Positions 47,099-56,620 of a stretch of 64,000 nucleotides of DNA are shown one piece after another (the stretch's first letter is position 1; each line of letters opens with the position of its first letter). This DNA comes from Strigops habroptila (lineage: Eukaryota > Chordata > Aves > Psittaciformes > Psittacidae): contig NC_044288.2 in NCBI RefSeq assembly GCF_004027225.2, forward strand, positions 14,270,744 to 14,334,743, written 5' to 3'. The notes beneath the pieces are model-generated. The model saw only the letters and a list, made by a program, of their open reading frames with translations. It made no database searches and had not been told where the DNA came from. The translations under genes were made by a program, and so were the position numbers.

Positions 47099-47705
47099 TG
47101 TCCAATCCACTCACTCTGGCCCAGCCCTGCTGCACCCTTGGGGTCCAGAGGGGCCAGAACAGAGATGGGGCTCCCTGCTGAGCCCCACAGTGTCCAGGGG
47201 TTCCCCTCACTTCAATGCCCTGTGTCACTGGCTGGGGCCAGCCCAGAGAGGCTGGTGATGGGAGGCAGCAGCCCTGGCCCTGGCCATGACCTTCAGTGCT
47301 GGTGACCAGCCTTGCCTCTCATCCAGAGCAGGGACATTTCCCTGCTCACCCCAAGGAAGCAGCAAACAGCAGCATCACGGACAAACTGCTGTAACAACCA
47401 ACATGAAACTTTAAACATGTCTTTTTCTTCCCTTATTTCAGTGACATCAAAGCCGAGTGCGGGTGTTTCTTGCCTGGAGACAGCCATTTTGGGAGCCAAT
47501 GTGTGCTGAGCTGGGTCCCAGCCTGTGCTCATCTGGGAGCTGCTGCTCCAGCCCTTCTGCCCATGGAAAGTGTGTGCAGAGCCGGGTCCCTTCCAGGATC
47601 CAGCCCAGGGAGCAGGGAAGAGGAGCTGTGCAGAGATATGGGACACCCTCCTGGCCCTGCAGGTTTGCTCCAGGTACCCTCCGAGCGGGCGGCTGGGGCT
47701 GGGTG

Positions 47706-47757
47706 TTTCTTTCCCTTTTTTATCTTTTTTTATCTTTTTTTCTTCTTTTTTGTCAGA
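47706..47757. repeat. Polypyrimidine tract ending TGTCAG
   Basis: Long T/C run with TATC interruptions, directly followed by a CAG on the + strand. It resembles a strong 3' splice acceptor, but no exon can be assigned after it. Confidence 0.7.
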
Positions 47758-47799
47758 TTGGTATTTTATTTGGCTCCATACTGTCTACCGAGCTGTCCA

Positions 47800-47885
47800 G
47801 TGTAACCCTTCCCTTGCTGCTTCCGAGATAAGAATAGGCTCCCCCGAGATCAGATAAACAGGCCCATAAATACCTACAACAACAA
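47800..47885. promoter_or_regulatory. Candidate paired-GATA element 3' of HAND1
   Basis: AGATAAG at 47826-47832 and AGATAA at 47852-47857, 26 bases apart in the same orientation. The second overlaps a forkhead-like ATAAACA and is followed by CCATAAATACC. Function is inferred. Confidence 0.35.
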
Positions 47886-50571
47886 GAAGCAGGGTCTGGG
47901 CTTGGCAGGAAGGGAGGGAAGGGAAAAAAGGGAGGGGAAAAAAGAGCCATTTCTTTGCACGTAAACCCCAGGGATGGGAAGAGCCCAATGGCCAAGCAGG
48001 GCAGCCGAGTCCCTTGGATGGACCCTCACGGCTGGATTCCAGTGGCAGGGGACACGGCACGTATGATGCTGCCCCGGGGCCAAGCGATCCCTGTGTGCGT
48101 GTGCTTCTATCCAGGCAACTGCAGATTGAATCCTGCATGCCGGCAGCGCGCTGCTTCCCAACGGCATCAAGTTCATGGCAGGGTCGAGCCGTAGCTGTGT
48201 GCTGAACCACCTCCCCTGGGTGATGAGCCAGGCTTTCAGATGGCCAAAAACCCAAAGCTGGAGCCCAAACTGTTCTTCTTCCGCTGCAGTTTGGTGCATC
48301 CAGCCCCGGGAGCCCTGCTCCTGCCTGCCGGAATGCTGCTGGGATGCAGCTCCCGGCCACACGGATTTGCTGCCTGAGGAAGAGAAGCTGCCCTTGTACA
48401 GGGCTCCCACCTCCCTGCAGCTTCTCTCTCTTTGGGGGTGAAGGGGTGACCCCATCCTAAGCTGCTGAGCTCAGCATCAACACCTTTCCCAGCCCCGGAG
48501 CTGAGGCAGGGATGGAGCTCGCTGCTTGCAGATTCACCCCTTCCAAAGCGTGCGTTTTTGGGAGCGGTGAAGCCCAGGGAACAGGAATTGTTCACTGATC
48601 TTTTTCACCCACCCTCTCCCAAAACGCTGAGCCTGTATCTTGCAGGAAAATCCCCTTGCCAGGCAGGGAAACCCTCTGCAGATGGAAACTGAGAGTGTTT
48701 TTCCTTTGCAAAATCACGAAGGAGTGAGGGATGCTGGCGTGGGAGACACCCTTCCCCAAAGTTTGCAGCCAGCAGGTACCACCACCAGAATCTGGTGGTA
48801 AGAAAAGCGGATGCAGGCAGAGCATCCCCCGGCTCGGCAGGGTGCCCCCTTCCCAGAAGTAAAGCTGGAAATTCATAGGGAAAAAACACCAAAGGTTCTT
48901 GGTGAGGTAGAGGAGGGTCCTCAAGCTGCAAACCATGTTCCAGGCAGAGCCCGACTCCTGCGCAGAGCCTCCAGCCTCACGCAGCAGAGAAATCCCAGGT
49001 CCCTCCATTAACCCTTTCTCGCATCCGATGAGAGCAGCCCTGACCAGTGCCGTACGGATGCGGGGATACAGGCGCACATAACCAGGATTGGTGCTGAACA
49101 CATTTACGGGGCACTGGATTACAGTGTTAGCGATGGTTTAGGAGCCTTCCTGTAAAACCCCAGCACTTTCAGGGACTGTGAAACTCAGCCACAAAATAGG
49201 ATATTTGGGGCTGATTTTCTGTACTTTTTTTTTTCTGTCTTATTTTTTCCCCTTAAATGTATTTGGGTTTAGGAATGCCCTGTTCTAAATTCACTCGTGG
49301 CCTTGGTGCCGTGCTGAACTTCTTATAGCCCAAACAAAACTGAAACCCAACCGGTGTGGCACTGCTGCGCTCAGGCAGTCTCTCCATCCTCATCTCCACC
49401 TCATTCAAAGCAATCAGAAAACACATCGGGAAAGCAGCGGTGCAGCGGCTCCCAAACACGGGAAGGCTGATTCCCGCAGCCTGATCATTCAGGGAGCTTT
49501 TGTTACACCCCCCAATATTTGTGTGTCCATCCGGCTGTATTTGTACACACACACAAAGTGATTACAAACCCCGAGCTGCTTCCCCATGGGTGAGCTGCAG
49601 TGTTTTTGGTCCATGTGGCTGCACATGCACACATTGATCGATCTATCAGTGATTTGCTGATGTTGCATCACTATTTCTATACCTTTAGTCGCAAGCAAAA
49701 GCTTGGATTCAAATAGAAAATGTAAATGCTCCCTGCTGAGCCCTTGGATTAACCTTCCAACCCCATGCTGGTTTTCTTTGCCCCGAGCAGCCAGCTGAGC
49801 GTCAGGGTCTATCCTGGTGTCTCTGGGACCAGCGGCACGGCCAGGCAGGATCAGGCCCTGAGCCCATCTGGGAAGCCATCGCTCAGTAACAGAGCTGAGT
49901 GTGCACAGAATAAAGAAATGAGGATTCAGCTTTAATCGTTAAGCATTATTAAGGATTTAAGCCTAAGAGGTGACAGGACTTTGGGCTGCATGATCGTTGG
50001 TGTGTCTGAGGCTGGTGGTATCCGTGTGTTCGATGGCGAGGAGGGAATGTTGCTCCTTCAAAATGCAGCTGAGGCAGCGGCTAAGAGGGGATCCCTGTGA
50101 GAATGGAGTCAGGAGCTGCCGGGGCAGGGAAGGGGAGCTGAGCCCTGGTTCTCTGCACGGCAGCATGAAGACTGGGGCTCCACAGCTCTGCTGTGCTTGC
50201 GCCATCCACAAGCTGTAAAGGCCTGATCCTGCCATCCTTCCCCATGCCGAATAGAAGTCCAGTCCCTCTAGCAGGTCTCCAGGGTGAGGAGGGAAAGGGG
50301 TTGTAGGGCAGAGGCAATTTGTGCCCTGGGGTGAACAGCGGGTACCCTTCACAGAGCCCACCAGCTACCGGCATGAGCCAGCACGGCATAAACAAGTCCC
50401 AAATGATCCCACGGGAGGGAATTCCCTCGCATGGATCAGCCCCATAGCAAGGTACTAACTTCAGGGGAGTCCTTAATCCCGCAGGACCCCTTATCCTGGC
50501 AACCAGCGGGATCTGAGCCGGCAGGGAGGGCGCAGGGGTCGGAGCCGAGGCTGTTTGCATAAAGTTTAAAT

Positions 50572-50577
50572 TTTATT
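50572..50577 (-). terminator. HAND1: HAND1 poly(A) signal
   Basis: TTTATT on the + strand is AATAAA on the HAND1 strand, 508 bases after the stop, in an AT-rich block at the edge of the GC-rich gene. This implies a 3'UTR of about 0.52 kb. Confidence 0.6.
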
Positions 50578-50587
50578 TAATTTTTTT

Positions 50588-50603
50588 GTTTGTTTGTTTG
50601 TTA
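50588..50603. repeat. Short TTTG repeat
   Basis: About four TTTG units (CAAA on the HAND1 strand) just upstream of the poly(A) signal in the HAND1 3'UTR. Confidence 0.85.
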
Positions 50604-51084
50604 ATTATTCCGTTTTAAATACGTGGTGTGGCGCGCGCGGTCCCTCGGGAAGTGGTCATGCAGATCTGAGGTAGAAAACCCGGCACAGGAGTGTTCCCAA
50701 ATGCACCTCTAGGTAGTTTCACCGCAGCCACACGTCGGTCAGGCAGCGGACGGGGACGGGGTTTGGGGCTCGTATTTACAACAGCAAACGAACTAAACCG
50801 CTTCAGCCCGGCCCGGGGCGGGGGGAGCAGGAGCCGCCGATCGCTGCTGGCAGCGGGAAAGAGCAACGATTACTGCAAACCGGGGAAGGGGCGAGGGGGG
50901 GAATGGCCCGGCCGGCCGACGGGGCGGGCAGGATCCGGCCCCGCAAGGCGCCCGTCGCTTGTCTCCCGCGGAGCATCGGCCTCGGCGGGGGCAACAGGGC
51001 CGGGGCTGGCTCCGGCGGCCGGGCCGGGCTCTCTCCGGCATTGCACATGGAGGGGCGAGCGGGGAGCGCCGTCGGGGGAAGCCC

Positions 51085-51186
51085 TCAGGGGTTCAGTTCC
51101 AGAGCCCAGACCTGCTGGGGCCAGCCCGTCCGGCCCTTCAGCTTCTTCTCGCCGTGGCCCAAAGGCTGCGAGTAGACCTCGGGCTG
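51085..51186 (-). CDS. HAND1: HAND1 coding exon 2 and stop
   Basis: It has 33 codons plus [23 protein letters not shown] then [13 protein letters not shown]. The first CAG of the tandem acceptor is taken as the splice site, keeping one Gln after Thr167. The [15 protein letters not shown] end is the HAND1 hallmark. Confidence 0.95.
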   Translation of the reverse strand, partial: QPEVYSQPLGHGEKKLKGRTGWPQQVWALELNP

Positions 51187-52144
51187 CTGCGGGAGAGGAG
51201 ACGGGGAGAAGGGGGAGAAAGGAGCGGTCAGAGGCAGCGGGGGCCCGGGCACCTTGTGCCCGCCTCGGGGCTGCAGGCGAGCCCGCGGCTCCGAGCGGCT
51301 CCTACCAGCCCGAGGATAAAAAAGGGGGTTTTGGGGTTCCCGCCCGTGCACCCCGTCCGCTGCGGCGGGGGGAAAGCGGCCGCCCTTGCCCCGAAACGCG
51401 CCCGCTCCTCCCGGGAAAGCGGCCGGGAGAGGGGATGGAAGGACCGGGGGTTCATCCATCGGGGAAAGCGCCCGGGAGCCGGGACGGGCTTTTCCCTGCC
51501 GAGGTACCCCCCATGGGTGTTTGTTTTTAAGCTGGGAAAAAGAAGGGCTCCAGCGGGACCGGGAAGGGTGTTTTTTCCGCAGTCCCGGGGCTTTCCCCGC
51601 CCGCGCCCGGCCCGGGGCAGCGGGGTCCAGACCCGCTTCTTACCGTCTCCCTTTTCCTCTTGTTCTCCCTGCCGTCGGCCTTCTTGAGCTCGGCTTTGAA
51701 GCCCTCGGTGTCCCCGGGCTGGCTGTCCTTGGCCAGCACCTCCATCAGGTAGGCGATGTAGCTGGTGGCCAAGCGCAAGGTCTTGATCTTGGATAGTTTG
51801 GTGTCGGCGGGCACGTTGGGGATGCACTCTCGGAGCTCGGCAAAGGCGCTGTTGATGCTCTCCGTCCTCCGTCGCTCTTTCTTGGGTCCCCCGACCCCTT
51901 TCCGTCGACCCAGGCGACCGCTGAGAGCCTCCAGCCGCCCCGGGCCGGCCGGGCCGTACTCGGCGGGGCCGTAACTCGGGCTTTGCCCGGGGAGCTCGGG
52001 GGTCACCTCGGCCGGGCTGAGCACCCAGCCGGGGAAATAGGCTCGCTCCTGGTGGCACCGCGCCGCCGGCCCGAGGAGGAAGGGGTCGTGCAGCATGTGG
52101 TGGTGGTGGTGGTGGTGGTGCTGGTAGCCCCCTACCAGGTTCAT
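51085..52144 (-). CDS. HAND1: HAND1 (eHAND) bHLH transcription factor (spliced, complete)
   Basis: The coding sequence is complement(join 51085-51186, 51644-52144): 200 residues. HAND1 is a Twist-family class B bHLH factor that dimerises with E proteins and HAND2 and acts in heart, lateral mesoderm and extra-embryonic tissue (family knowledge). Visible are MNLVGGYQ, an eight-His tract (9-16), the conserved [12 protein letters not shown] segment, and a bHLH domain at about 86-140 with [14 protein letters not shown] as basic region/helix 1 and [20 protein letters not shown] as helix 2. T94 and S96 correspond to the regulated T107/S109 of mammalian HAND1. The C-terminus [16 protein letters not shown] is typical. 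The start ATG is the first in frame and gives the family N-terminus. The protein is shorter than human (215 aa as I recall), lacking its Ala-rich stretch near residue 60. Confidence 0.97.
51187..51643 (-). other. HAND1: HAND1 intron
   Basis: A 457-base GT-AG intron, G+C-rich throughout. The 3' end reads CTCCCGCAGCAG on the - strand, a tandem NAGNAG acceptor. Confidence 0.9.
51644..52144 (-). CDS. HAND1: HAND1 coding exon 1 (His tract and bHLH)
   Basis: It has 167 codons, from MNLVGGYQ to [12 protein letters not shown]. Donor GTAAGA on the - strand. It contains the complete bHLH domain. The His tract is eight uninterrupted CAC codons (52097-52120), a potentially unstable trinucleotide repeat. 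Confidence 0.97.
52097..52120 (-). repeat. HAND1: Pure CAC x8 trinucleotide repeat
   Basis: Codes for residues 9-16 of HAND1; all eight codons are CAC, so length variation by slippage would stay in frame. Confidence 0.95.
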
Positions 52145-52358
52145 GGTCCGCCCCGCTGGCCCCGGGGGCCGCGCTCAGCAGCGCACCATGGCCGGGAAGG
52201 GCTCCCCGCCGGGCGGGCAGCGGGGAGGCGGCTCCGGCGTGGGGCTGTGGTGCTGGTGATGGCTTTGGGGTTTGGGCTGAGGCGGACGGCGTTTGGGGTT
52301 TTGGGTTTGTTGGGGTGGTTTTTTTCCTTCCTTTTTTTTTTTTTTTTTTTCCTTTTAA
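52145..52358 (-). other. HAND1: Predicted HAND1 5'UTR with A19 tract
   Basis: From the TATA box, transcription should start near 52357. The leader would be about 210 bases. Its first 30 bases would contain 19 consecutive A (T run at 52332-52350 on the + strand). Confidence 0.5.
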
Positions 52359-52381
52359 CCCCTTCTGAGGCCTCCCAGACG

Positions 52382-52388
52382 TTATATA
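52382..52388 (-). promoter_or_regulatory. HAND1: HAND1 TATA box
   Basis: CCTATATAAC on the - strand, about 240 bases before the HAND1 ATG. An inverted CCAAT (GAGCCAATGGG on the + strand, near 52411-52421) lies some 25 bases further upstream. Confidence 0.8.
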
Positions 52389-52789
52389 GGGCCGGGCCCC
52401 CCCCGCCGCGGAGCCAATGGGCAGGGGAGGATGCTCGGGGGCCCCGGGGGGAGCGGGCGGTGGAGGGGGCGTGCGCCGCGCTGTCGAGTCGGTTTATTCG
52501 GGCTCACACCTCCGCTGTTCGCTGTCGCCCCCCGCTTGCTCCGTGCTTGCAGGGAGAAGGGGTGAGGAGGGACCCGAGGGGGGACCCCAGCTCCCGTCCC
52601 GCTTCCATCCCCTCCACTTCCCAGCTCCCGGGGCTGGGTGTCCACGCAGTGAGGGGGCTCGGAGCACCCCAAACCAAGGCATGAGCAGCGTCATGCGTGA
52701 TGGGGGAGCAGGGCAGGGGAAGGCACCGGGGACACTCCGAGCTGGGCATAGGGGGGTGAGGGCAGGGGGGGCTCCCTGCACATGGGGCA

Positions 52790-53230
52790 CATCGCCTATG
52801 CATGCCCTGTGTGCACACGTGTGTTGCACGGATGCTGTGCTGCACACAGATGCACACTACATGCCTTCAGGCACACTACATGCGTGTACAGCACATGTAT
52901 GCAGTTAAAACACACATATGCTGCTCAGACACACTGGATGTGTTGCCTGCACATACCACAAACACAGAGATGTATACACGCACACCACAAATAGGTTACA
53001 CACATGCACCATATATATTACATACACCCACCAGCAGCACACATATGGTACACACACAATGTCACCATAGATATGTTACATGCACACACATGCTGTGTAT
53101 ACACATACACACATATTGCATACATGGCATATAAACGCACACATGTATACTGCACATCCATGCACAAACACTGCACACACATACATAAATGTATAGAGAT
53201 TATACAATCCACACACACAAATACATTTAC
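52790..53230. repeat. Degenerate CACA/CATA-rich repeat
   Basis: Over about 440 bases the sequence is dominated by short CACAC, ACATGC and CATATG words, with local near-copies such as CACACTACATGC twice near 52853-52881. It is an old expanded CA/CATA simple repeat 0.4-0.9 kb upstream of the HAND1 TATA box. Reading frames through it are artefacts. Confidence 0.85.
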
Positions 53231-53459
53231 AACAGGGAAATGGGGACCTGCCTTGCGATTCCCAGTCCCAGCCTGGCCACCAAAGGGCTGGGGGGGCCCG
53301 TACTTCATGCAGCCCCCAAACCCAAGTCCATCATGGGGCCCTGCAGTGGGCAGCACATCCCTCTGCACCCATAGGACACAGATCCCCAGGGTGATGCCAC
53401 CCAGACCCCGCTCTGTCGGGTGACGTTGGGAACAACCCCTGCTCTCACTCCCATTATTC

Positions 53460-53760
53460 CCAGTGCGGACACTGGGCACGGCGGTGGCGATCACAGCGCG
53501 GCGGGGCAGGAAGGGGCTTTGGGCCCGAGGTATGTTAGCGATTAACGGCGCTTTGCAGCGATTCATCTTGCAGCGGAGGGTGGAAACGTTGGAGGGTTGT
53601 TTGCAGGCGCTTGTATTAATCATCCGGGCTAACACACCATTAACGTCCTCCTGCATTTTAAAGATGACAAATTTTATTTGACTTCTCTCAATCACGGTTC
53701 CCGGGCGGATTCGGGAGCCACTTAAATGCCTCGGATTTTCCATCGTTAGCTGTTACAAGG
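53460..53760. promoter_or_regulatory. Candidate HAND1 upstream element A
   Basis: An AT-richer unique block following the simple repeat, with TATTAATCATCC, CCATTAACG, GCGATTAACG and an NKX2-type CACTTAA near 53720. It lies about 1.1-1.4 kb upstream of the HAND1 start. Motif-based inference. Confidence 0.35.
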
Positions 53761-55020
53761 AGAGCTGCAAAGGCAGGAGGCCGGGGGGGCTGGGGCAGGG
53801 TGCAAGGGGGTCTCCGGCAGCCAGGGGGTTTGGGGGGGGTGAGCAGCCGTAATGGATCTGCCCAACCTCGCTCCCCCCTGCTTTGTTCTTAGCTGCTGCA
53901 ACGCGCCCCCCCCCCCCCTTCCCACCCCCTTTAAACAAGCGCCCTGAAAACATTTGCAAGTGATTACTCTTCGTTAGAGTCAGGCCTTGGGCAGGGTGTT
54001 GTGTCCGTGATTGCCTCTAACCAAAACACCCATGGTTGGGTGGGATCCCTGAGCCCAGCTCAGAGCTGCTGGGGGCCTGTGCCCGCCTGGGAGAGGTTCA
54101 GGGGTCCCCCTTCATCCCTCACCCCCCCCATACCAGCAGAGCATCACCTGCAGTGCCCTGCTTCCTCCCATGAGCTAGCCAAGCTCCTCACTGAACCTCT
54201 CCCCATCCCTGTATAAGCCCTGATGGGGCTGGGGTCTGTGCCACCCAAACCCGTCCCTGCAAAACACACCCCCCCCCCCAAAACCAACCCTTTCATCCCA
54301 AAAACAACCCTTCCATCCCCATGGCGCTGCATTGCACAGGCCACTCACAGCCACGTCCAGCTTGGAGCCATCGCCTCGAGCCGTGCACCAGAGCCACCTC
54401 CAGCCTCTGAGCCAGGTAAGCACAGCCCAAGCCTGGGCATTATCTTGCCTTATTCGCACCCCCCCTCAAGGTCCCTGGACCCTGTGCAGCTTGGAAGTGC
54501 TCAGCTGAGCAAATAGTGGGACCCGTGGGTTGATTTTCCTTTGGAAAATCGTTCTAATCCTTCGTGTTTTAATAAAATAATAAAACCAGAGCCCTTTTCA
54601 CGCCGGCACCTTCTAAATCAAACCAGGCTGCCTTTGTCATGGCGTCCAAATTTAGCACTTCTCCAACTTTTGGTGAGTTCCTTTAATTTCACGTCTCCCC
54701 ATTGCGCAGGGCAGGGAATGCCGAGCGGTTCGGATTAGGGGATTTATGGCTGGTGCGGCGGGAGGAACCACATTTCTCTCCACCTGTTTTCCTTCAAATC
54801 CTTCCCAGGGAAAGATTTCCTGCCCCTCGATGATGGTGAGGGGGTGTCAGTGCTGCATGTCGGGGGGTGAGGTTATACCAGGTCTCCTCAGCCCCTTGCA
54901 CCCCGATCCCATTAGGATGGATCCGCGTCCATCCCCTGCCCTGGGATGGGGCCATGGTTTTGGCCCCGGCCCCTCGGCCACCTCCTTATCAGCTCCCGGC
55001 AGCCCGGGGTGTCCTGTGAC
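53761..55020. other. HAND1 upstream flank, partly simple-sequence
   Basis: G/C-rich intergenic DNA with poly(C) runs at 53904-53918 and near 54270. A unique block at 54540-54710 has TTTTAATAAAATAATAAAAC and a near-CArG CCAAATTTAG. No gene is seen. Confidence 0.6.
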
Positions 55021-55110
55021 TTTGACGCCAGCTCTGCTCCCCTCCCACCGGCCCTGGCTCCCTTATCTAAATAGGAGCGTAAATCAGGGCCTTGGCAGAT
55101 GCCCTGGCAG
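55021..55110. promoter_or_regulatory. Candidate GATA/CArG composite upstream of HAND1
   Basis: TTATCT (GATA, 55063-55068) overlaps TCTAAATAGG (55066-55075), a CArG box with one mismatch that also resembles MEF2. A muscle/heart-type pairing, about 2.7 kb upstream of the HAND1 TATA box. No proof of function. Confidence 0.35.
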
Positions 55111-56030
55111 GACAGGGACTCCATAAAAAGGGGCTCTGCTCCAGCTCTGTTTACATTGCAGCCCCGTAAAGTATTCTCCTTGTCTTCCCTGCAGCATCCC
55201 AGCACCTTCCTGCACCCGCATCCCCCCTCCTCAGGCTCCACCACAGGGTGCAGCCAGGAAGGTCCCAGCCCCAACACCCCATGATACCCCATTGGGTCCC
55301 CCACTAAGTTATGGCCAGAGGTACCTCGACACCCTGCGATTCCCCCCTCTGAGAGCAGAATAGGGCTGAGCCAGCTCCCCCAGGCTGCTGGGTTGTGTCT
55401 AAAGGTGCCCCTGGGTATTTATAGCACTCGCCCAAAATAATGCAATAATAATCACTCAGCACCTTCCTAACAGTTCTGCTCCCGGAGGCCTGGGGGGAAT
55501 GGTTGCAAAAAGCCTTGGGAAACTGAGGCACGAGCAGAGTCTGCTTCCAGGGGAGGTGTGTGGGGTCGGCATCATGCGCAGGGCTGCTCGGGGGGGATTA
55601 TTTTCCTTGTGGTGATGTGAGGGGGGAGAGAACCTGCAGAAGGGAAATCAGATCAGTTGGATCGTCAGTGAACCCAGCCCCAGGGTCATGGCCAAGGCTG
55701 GGCTATGAGCACCACTCAGGACATCCCTCCTTCTGGGAGAGTTTGCCACATGTGTCTTGCGCCAGTATAGGTCTTGTCAGGGCAGGAGGACCATTGGGAT
55801 GCAGGGGAAATCACACCCGAGTCCTCCCAAAGTACATCACTGGGCCTTGATCCTACAATAACATCACACAAGCAATCCCCAGTAGGGTCCAAGCTGTCAA
55901 AGCCCCTCCAAAGGAGCAGGAGGAATTGGGGTGAATGGGTACCCATGGCGTGGTGAGCCCGTATGCTCCCGTTCGCCACAGCAATCCACAGCATCTTCGT
56001 ACATACACCTCCCGCGCCGCCCCTCTGGCA
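55111..56030. other. HAND1 upstream flank, nothing definite
   Basis: Intergenic; an AATAATGCAATAATAATCAC block lies near 55437. No repeats or gene signals are recognised. Confidence 0.55.
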
Positions 56031-56039
56031 ACACAAAGG

Positions 56040-56620
56040 ATGATTGCAGCCATTGCCTCTCAAGAAATACACCCTATTTATGGCCAAACAGCCGCTACCC
56101 TGCCTGGATAAATCAAAAGGGAAACAAAGCTTTACGGAAAGAAAGCATTAATTTTTTCATGAAGGGATGCGCCAGGCGCTCGCGGGTTATTTTTGGTGCT
56201 CTCTCTTTGCTGGTGCTGTAAATGACACTGTGTTTACCAAAGTTTTTATGTCATCAGAGCGAAGTCACAGCTCGGCTTCCTCTCCTGTGTATTTTATGTA
56301 GATGGATGTGCCTGTGAGGAACATTCAAACTAAACAGAGCACTGGTTTATAGGAAAAAATGTATTTATTTGAAAAACCGTAACTCACAATTGGGGCAAAA
56401 CGGGGCTCCACGTTTATTGCCGCTAATGGGGTGTGGCGGCCATAAATTAACCTGGAAAACTGCTGGGGCCGGATCAACAACGGCTCATTGTGCTGACAGA
56501 GCAGCGCGGGGCTCCCCAAAGACTGCCCATGTCAATGTGCAATTAGGTTTGGATGCAAACAATAGGCAAAGGGAAGGGAACAGCAGCCTCGCCGCTGGAA
56601 CCAGCCCCAGAATTGTTACA
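56040..56620. promoter_or_regulatory. Candidate conserved enhancer block with HOX-type sites
   Basis: About 580 bases of AT-rich unique DNA between GC-rich flanks. It has TTTATGGCC near 56079 and its inverse GGCCATAAA near 56438 (posterior HOX/CDX type), AAGCATTAATTTTTTC, TGTTTACC (forkhead), GCAATTAGG, and an octamer-like ATGCAAAC near 56551. It is the longest motif-dense block in the window and lies about 3.7-4.2 kb upstream of HAND1. Confidence 0.45.

Larger units (their letters stand above)
42261..50560. other. SAP30L-HAND1 intergenic region
   Basis: No coding exon is supported. GC content rises toward HAND1. It contains a CATCC-type microsatellite (47065-47098), a pyrimidine tract ending in TGTCAG (47706-47757), a GGGAA/GGAGG purine patch (47900-47945), and two motif-rich candidate regulatory islands (46865-47005, 47800-47885). 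The long antisense frame at 47874-48455 has no recognisable domain. Confidence 0.7.
50620..52660. promoter_or_regulatory. HAND1: CpG island covering HAND1
   Basis: About 2 kb of very G+C-rich, CpG-dense sequence containing both HAND1 exons, the intron and the promoter. Gene-wide CpG islands are common for developmental regulators controlled by Polycomb (general knowledge). The several long frames on both strands here arise from the composition. Confidence 0.8.

Noticed and set aside
47874-48455. 193-residue antisense frame between SAP30L and HAND1
   Set aside because: No recognisable motif, a second frame of similar length overlaps it, and the sequence is GC-rich intergenic DNA.
50691-51530. 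279-residue + strand frame over HAND1 exon 2
   Set aside because: Composition-driven frame in the CpG island, opposite a confirmed exon, without domain or splice logic.
51228-52058. 276-residue frame in another phase of the HAND1 strand
   Set aside because: Shadow of HAND1 exon 1 in a wrong frame continuing through the intron.
52782-53423. Cys/His/Thr-rich frames near 53 kb
   Set aside because: They translate the CACA/CATA simple repeat and appear in several frames at once.
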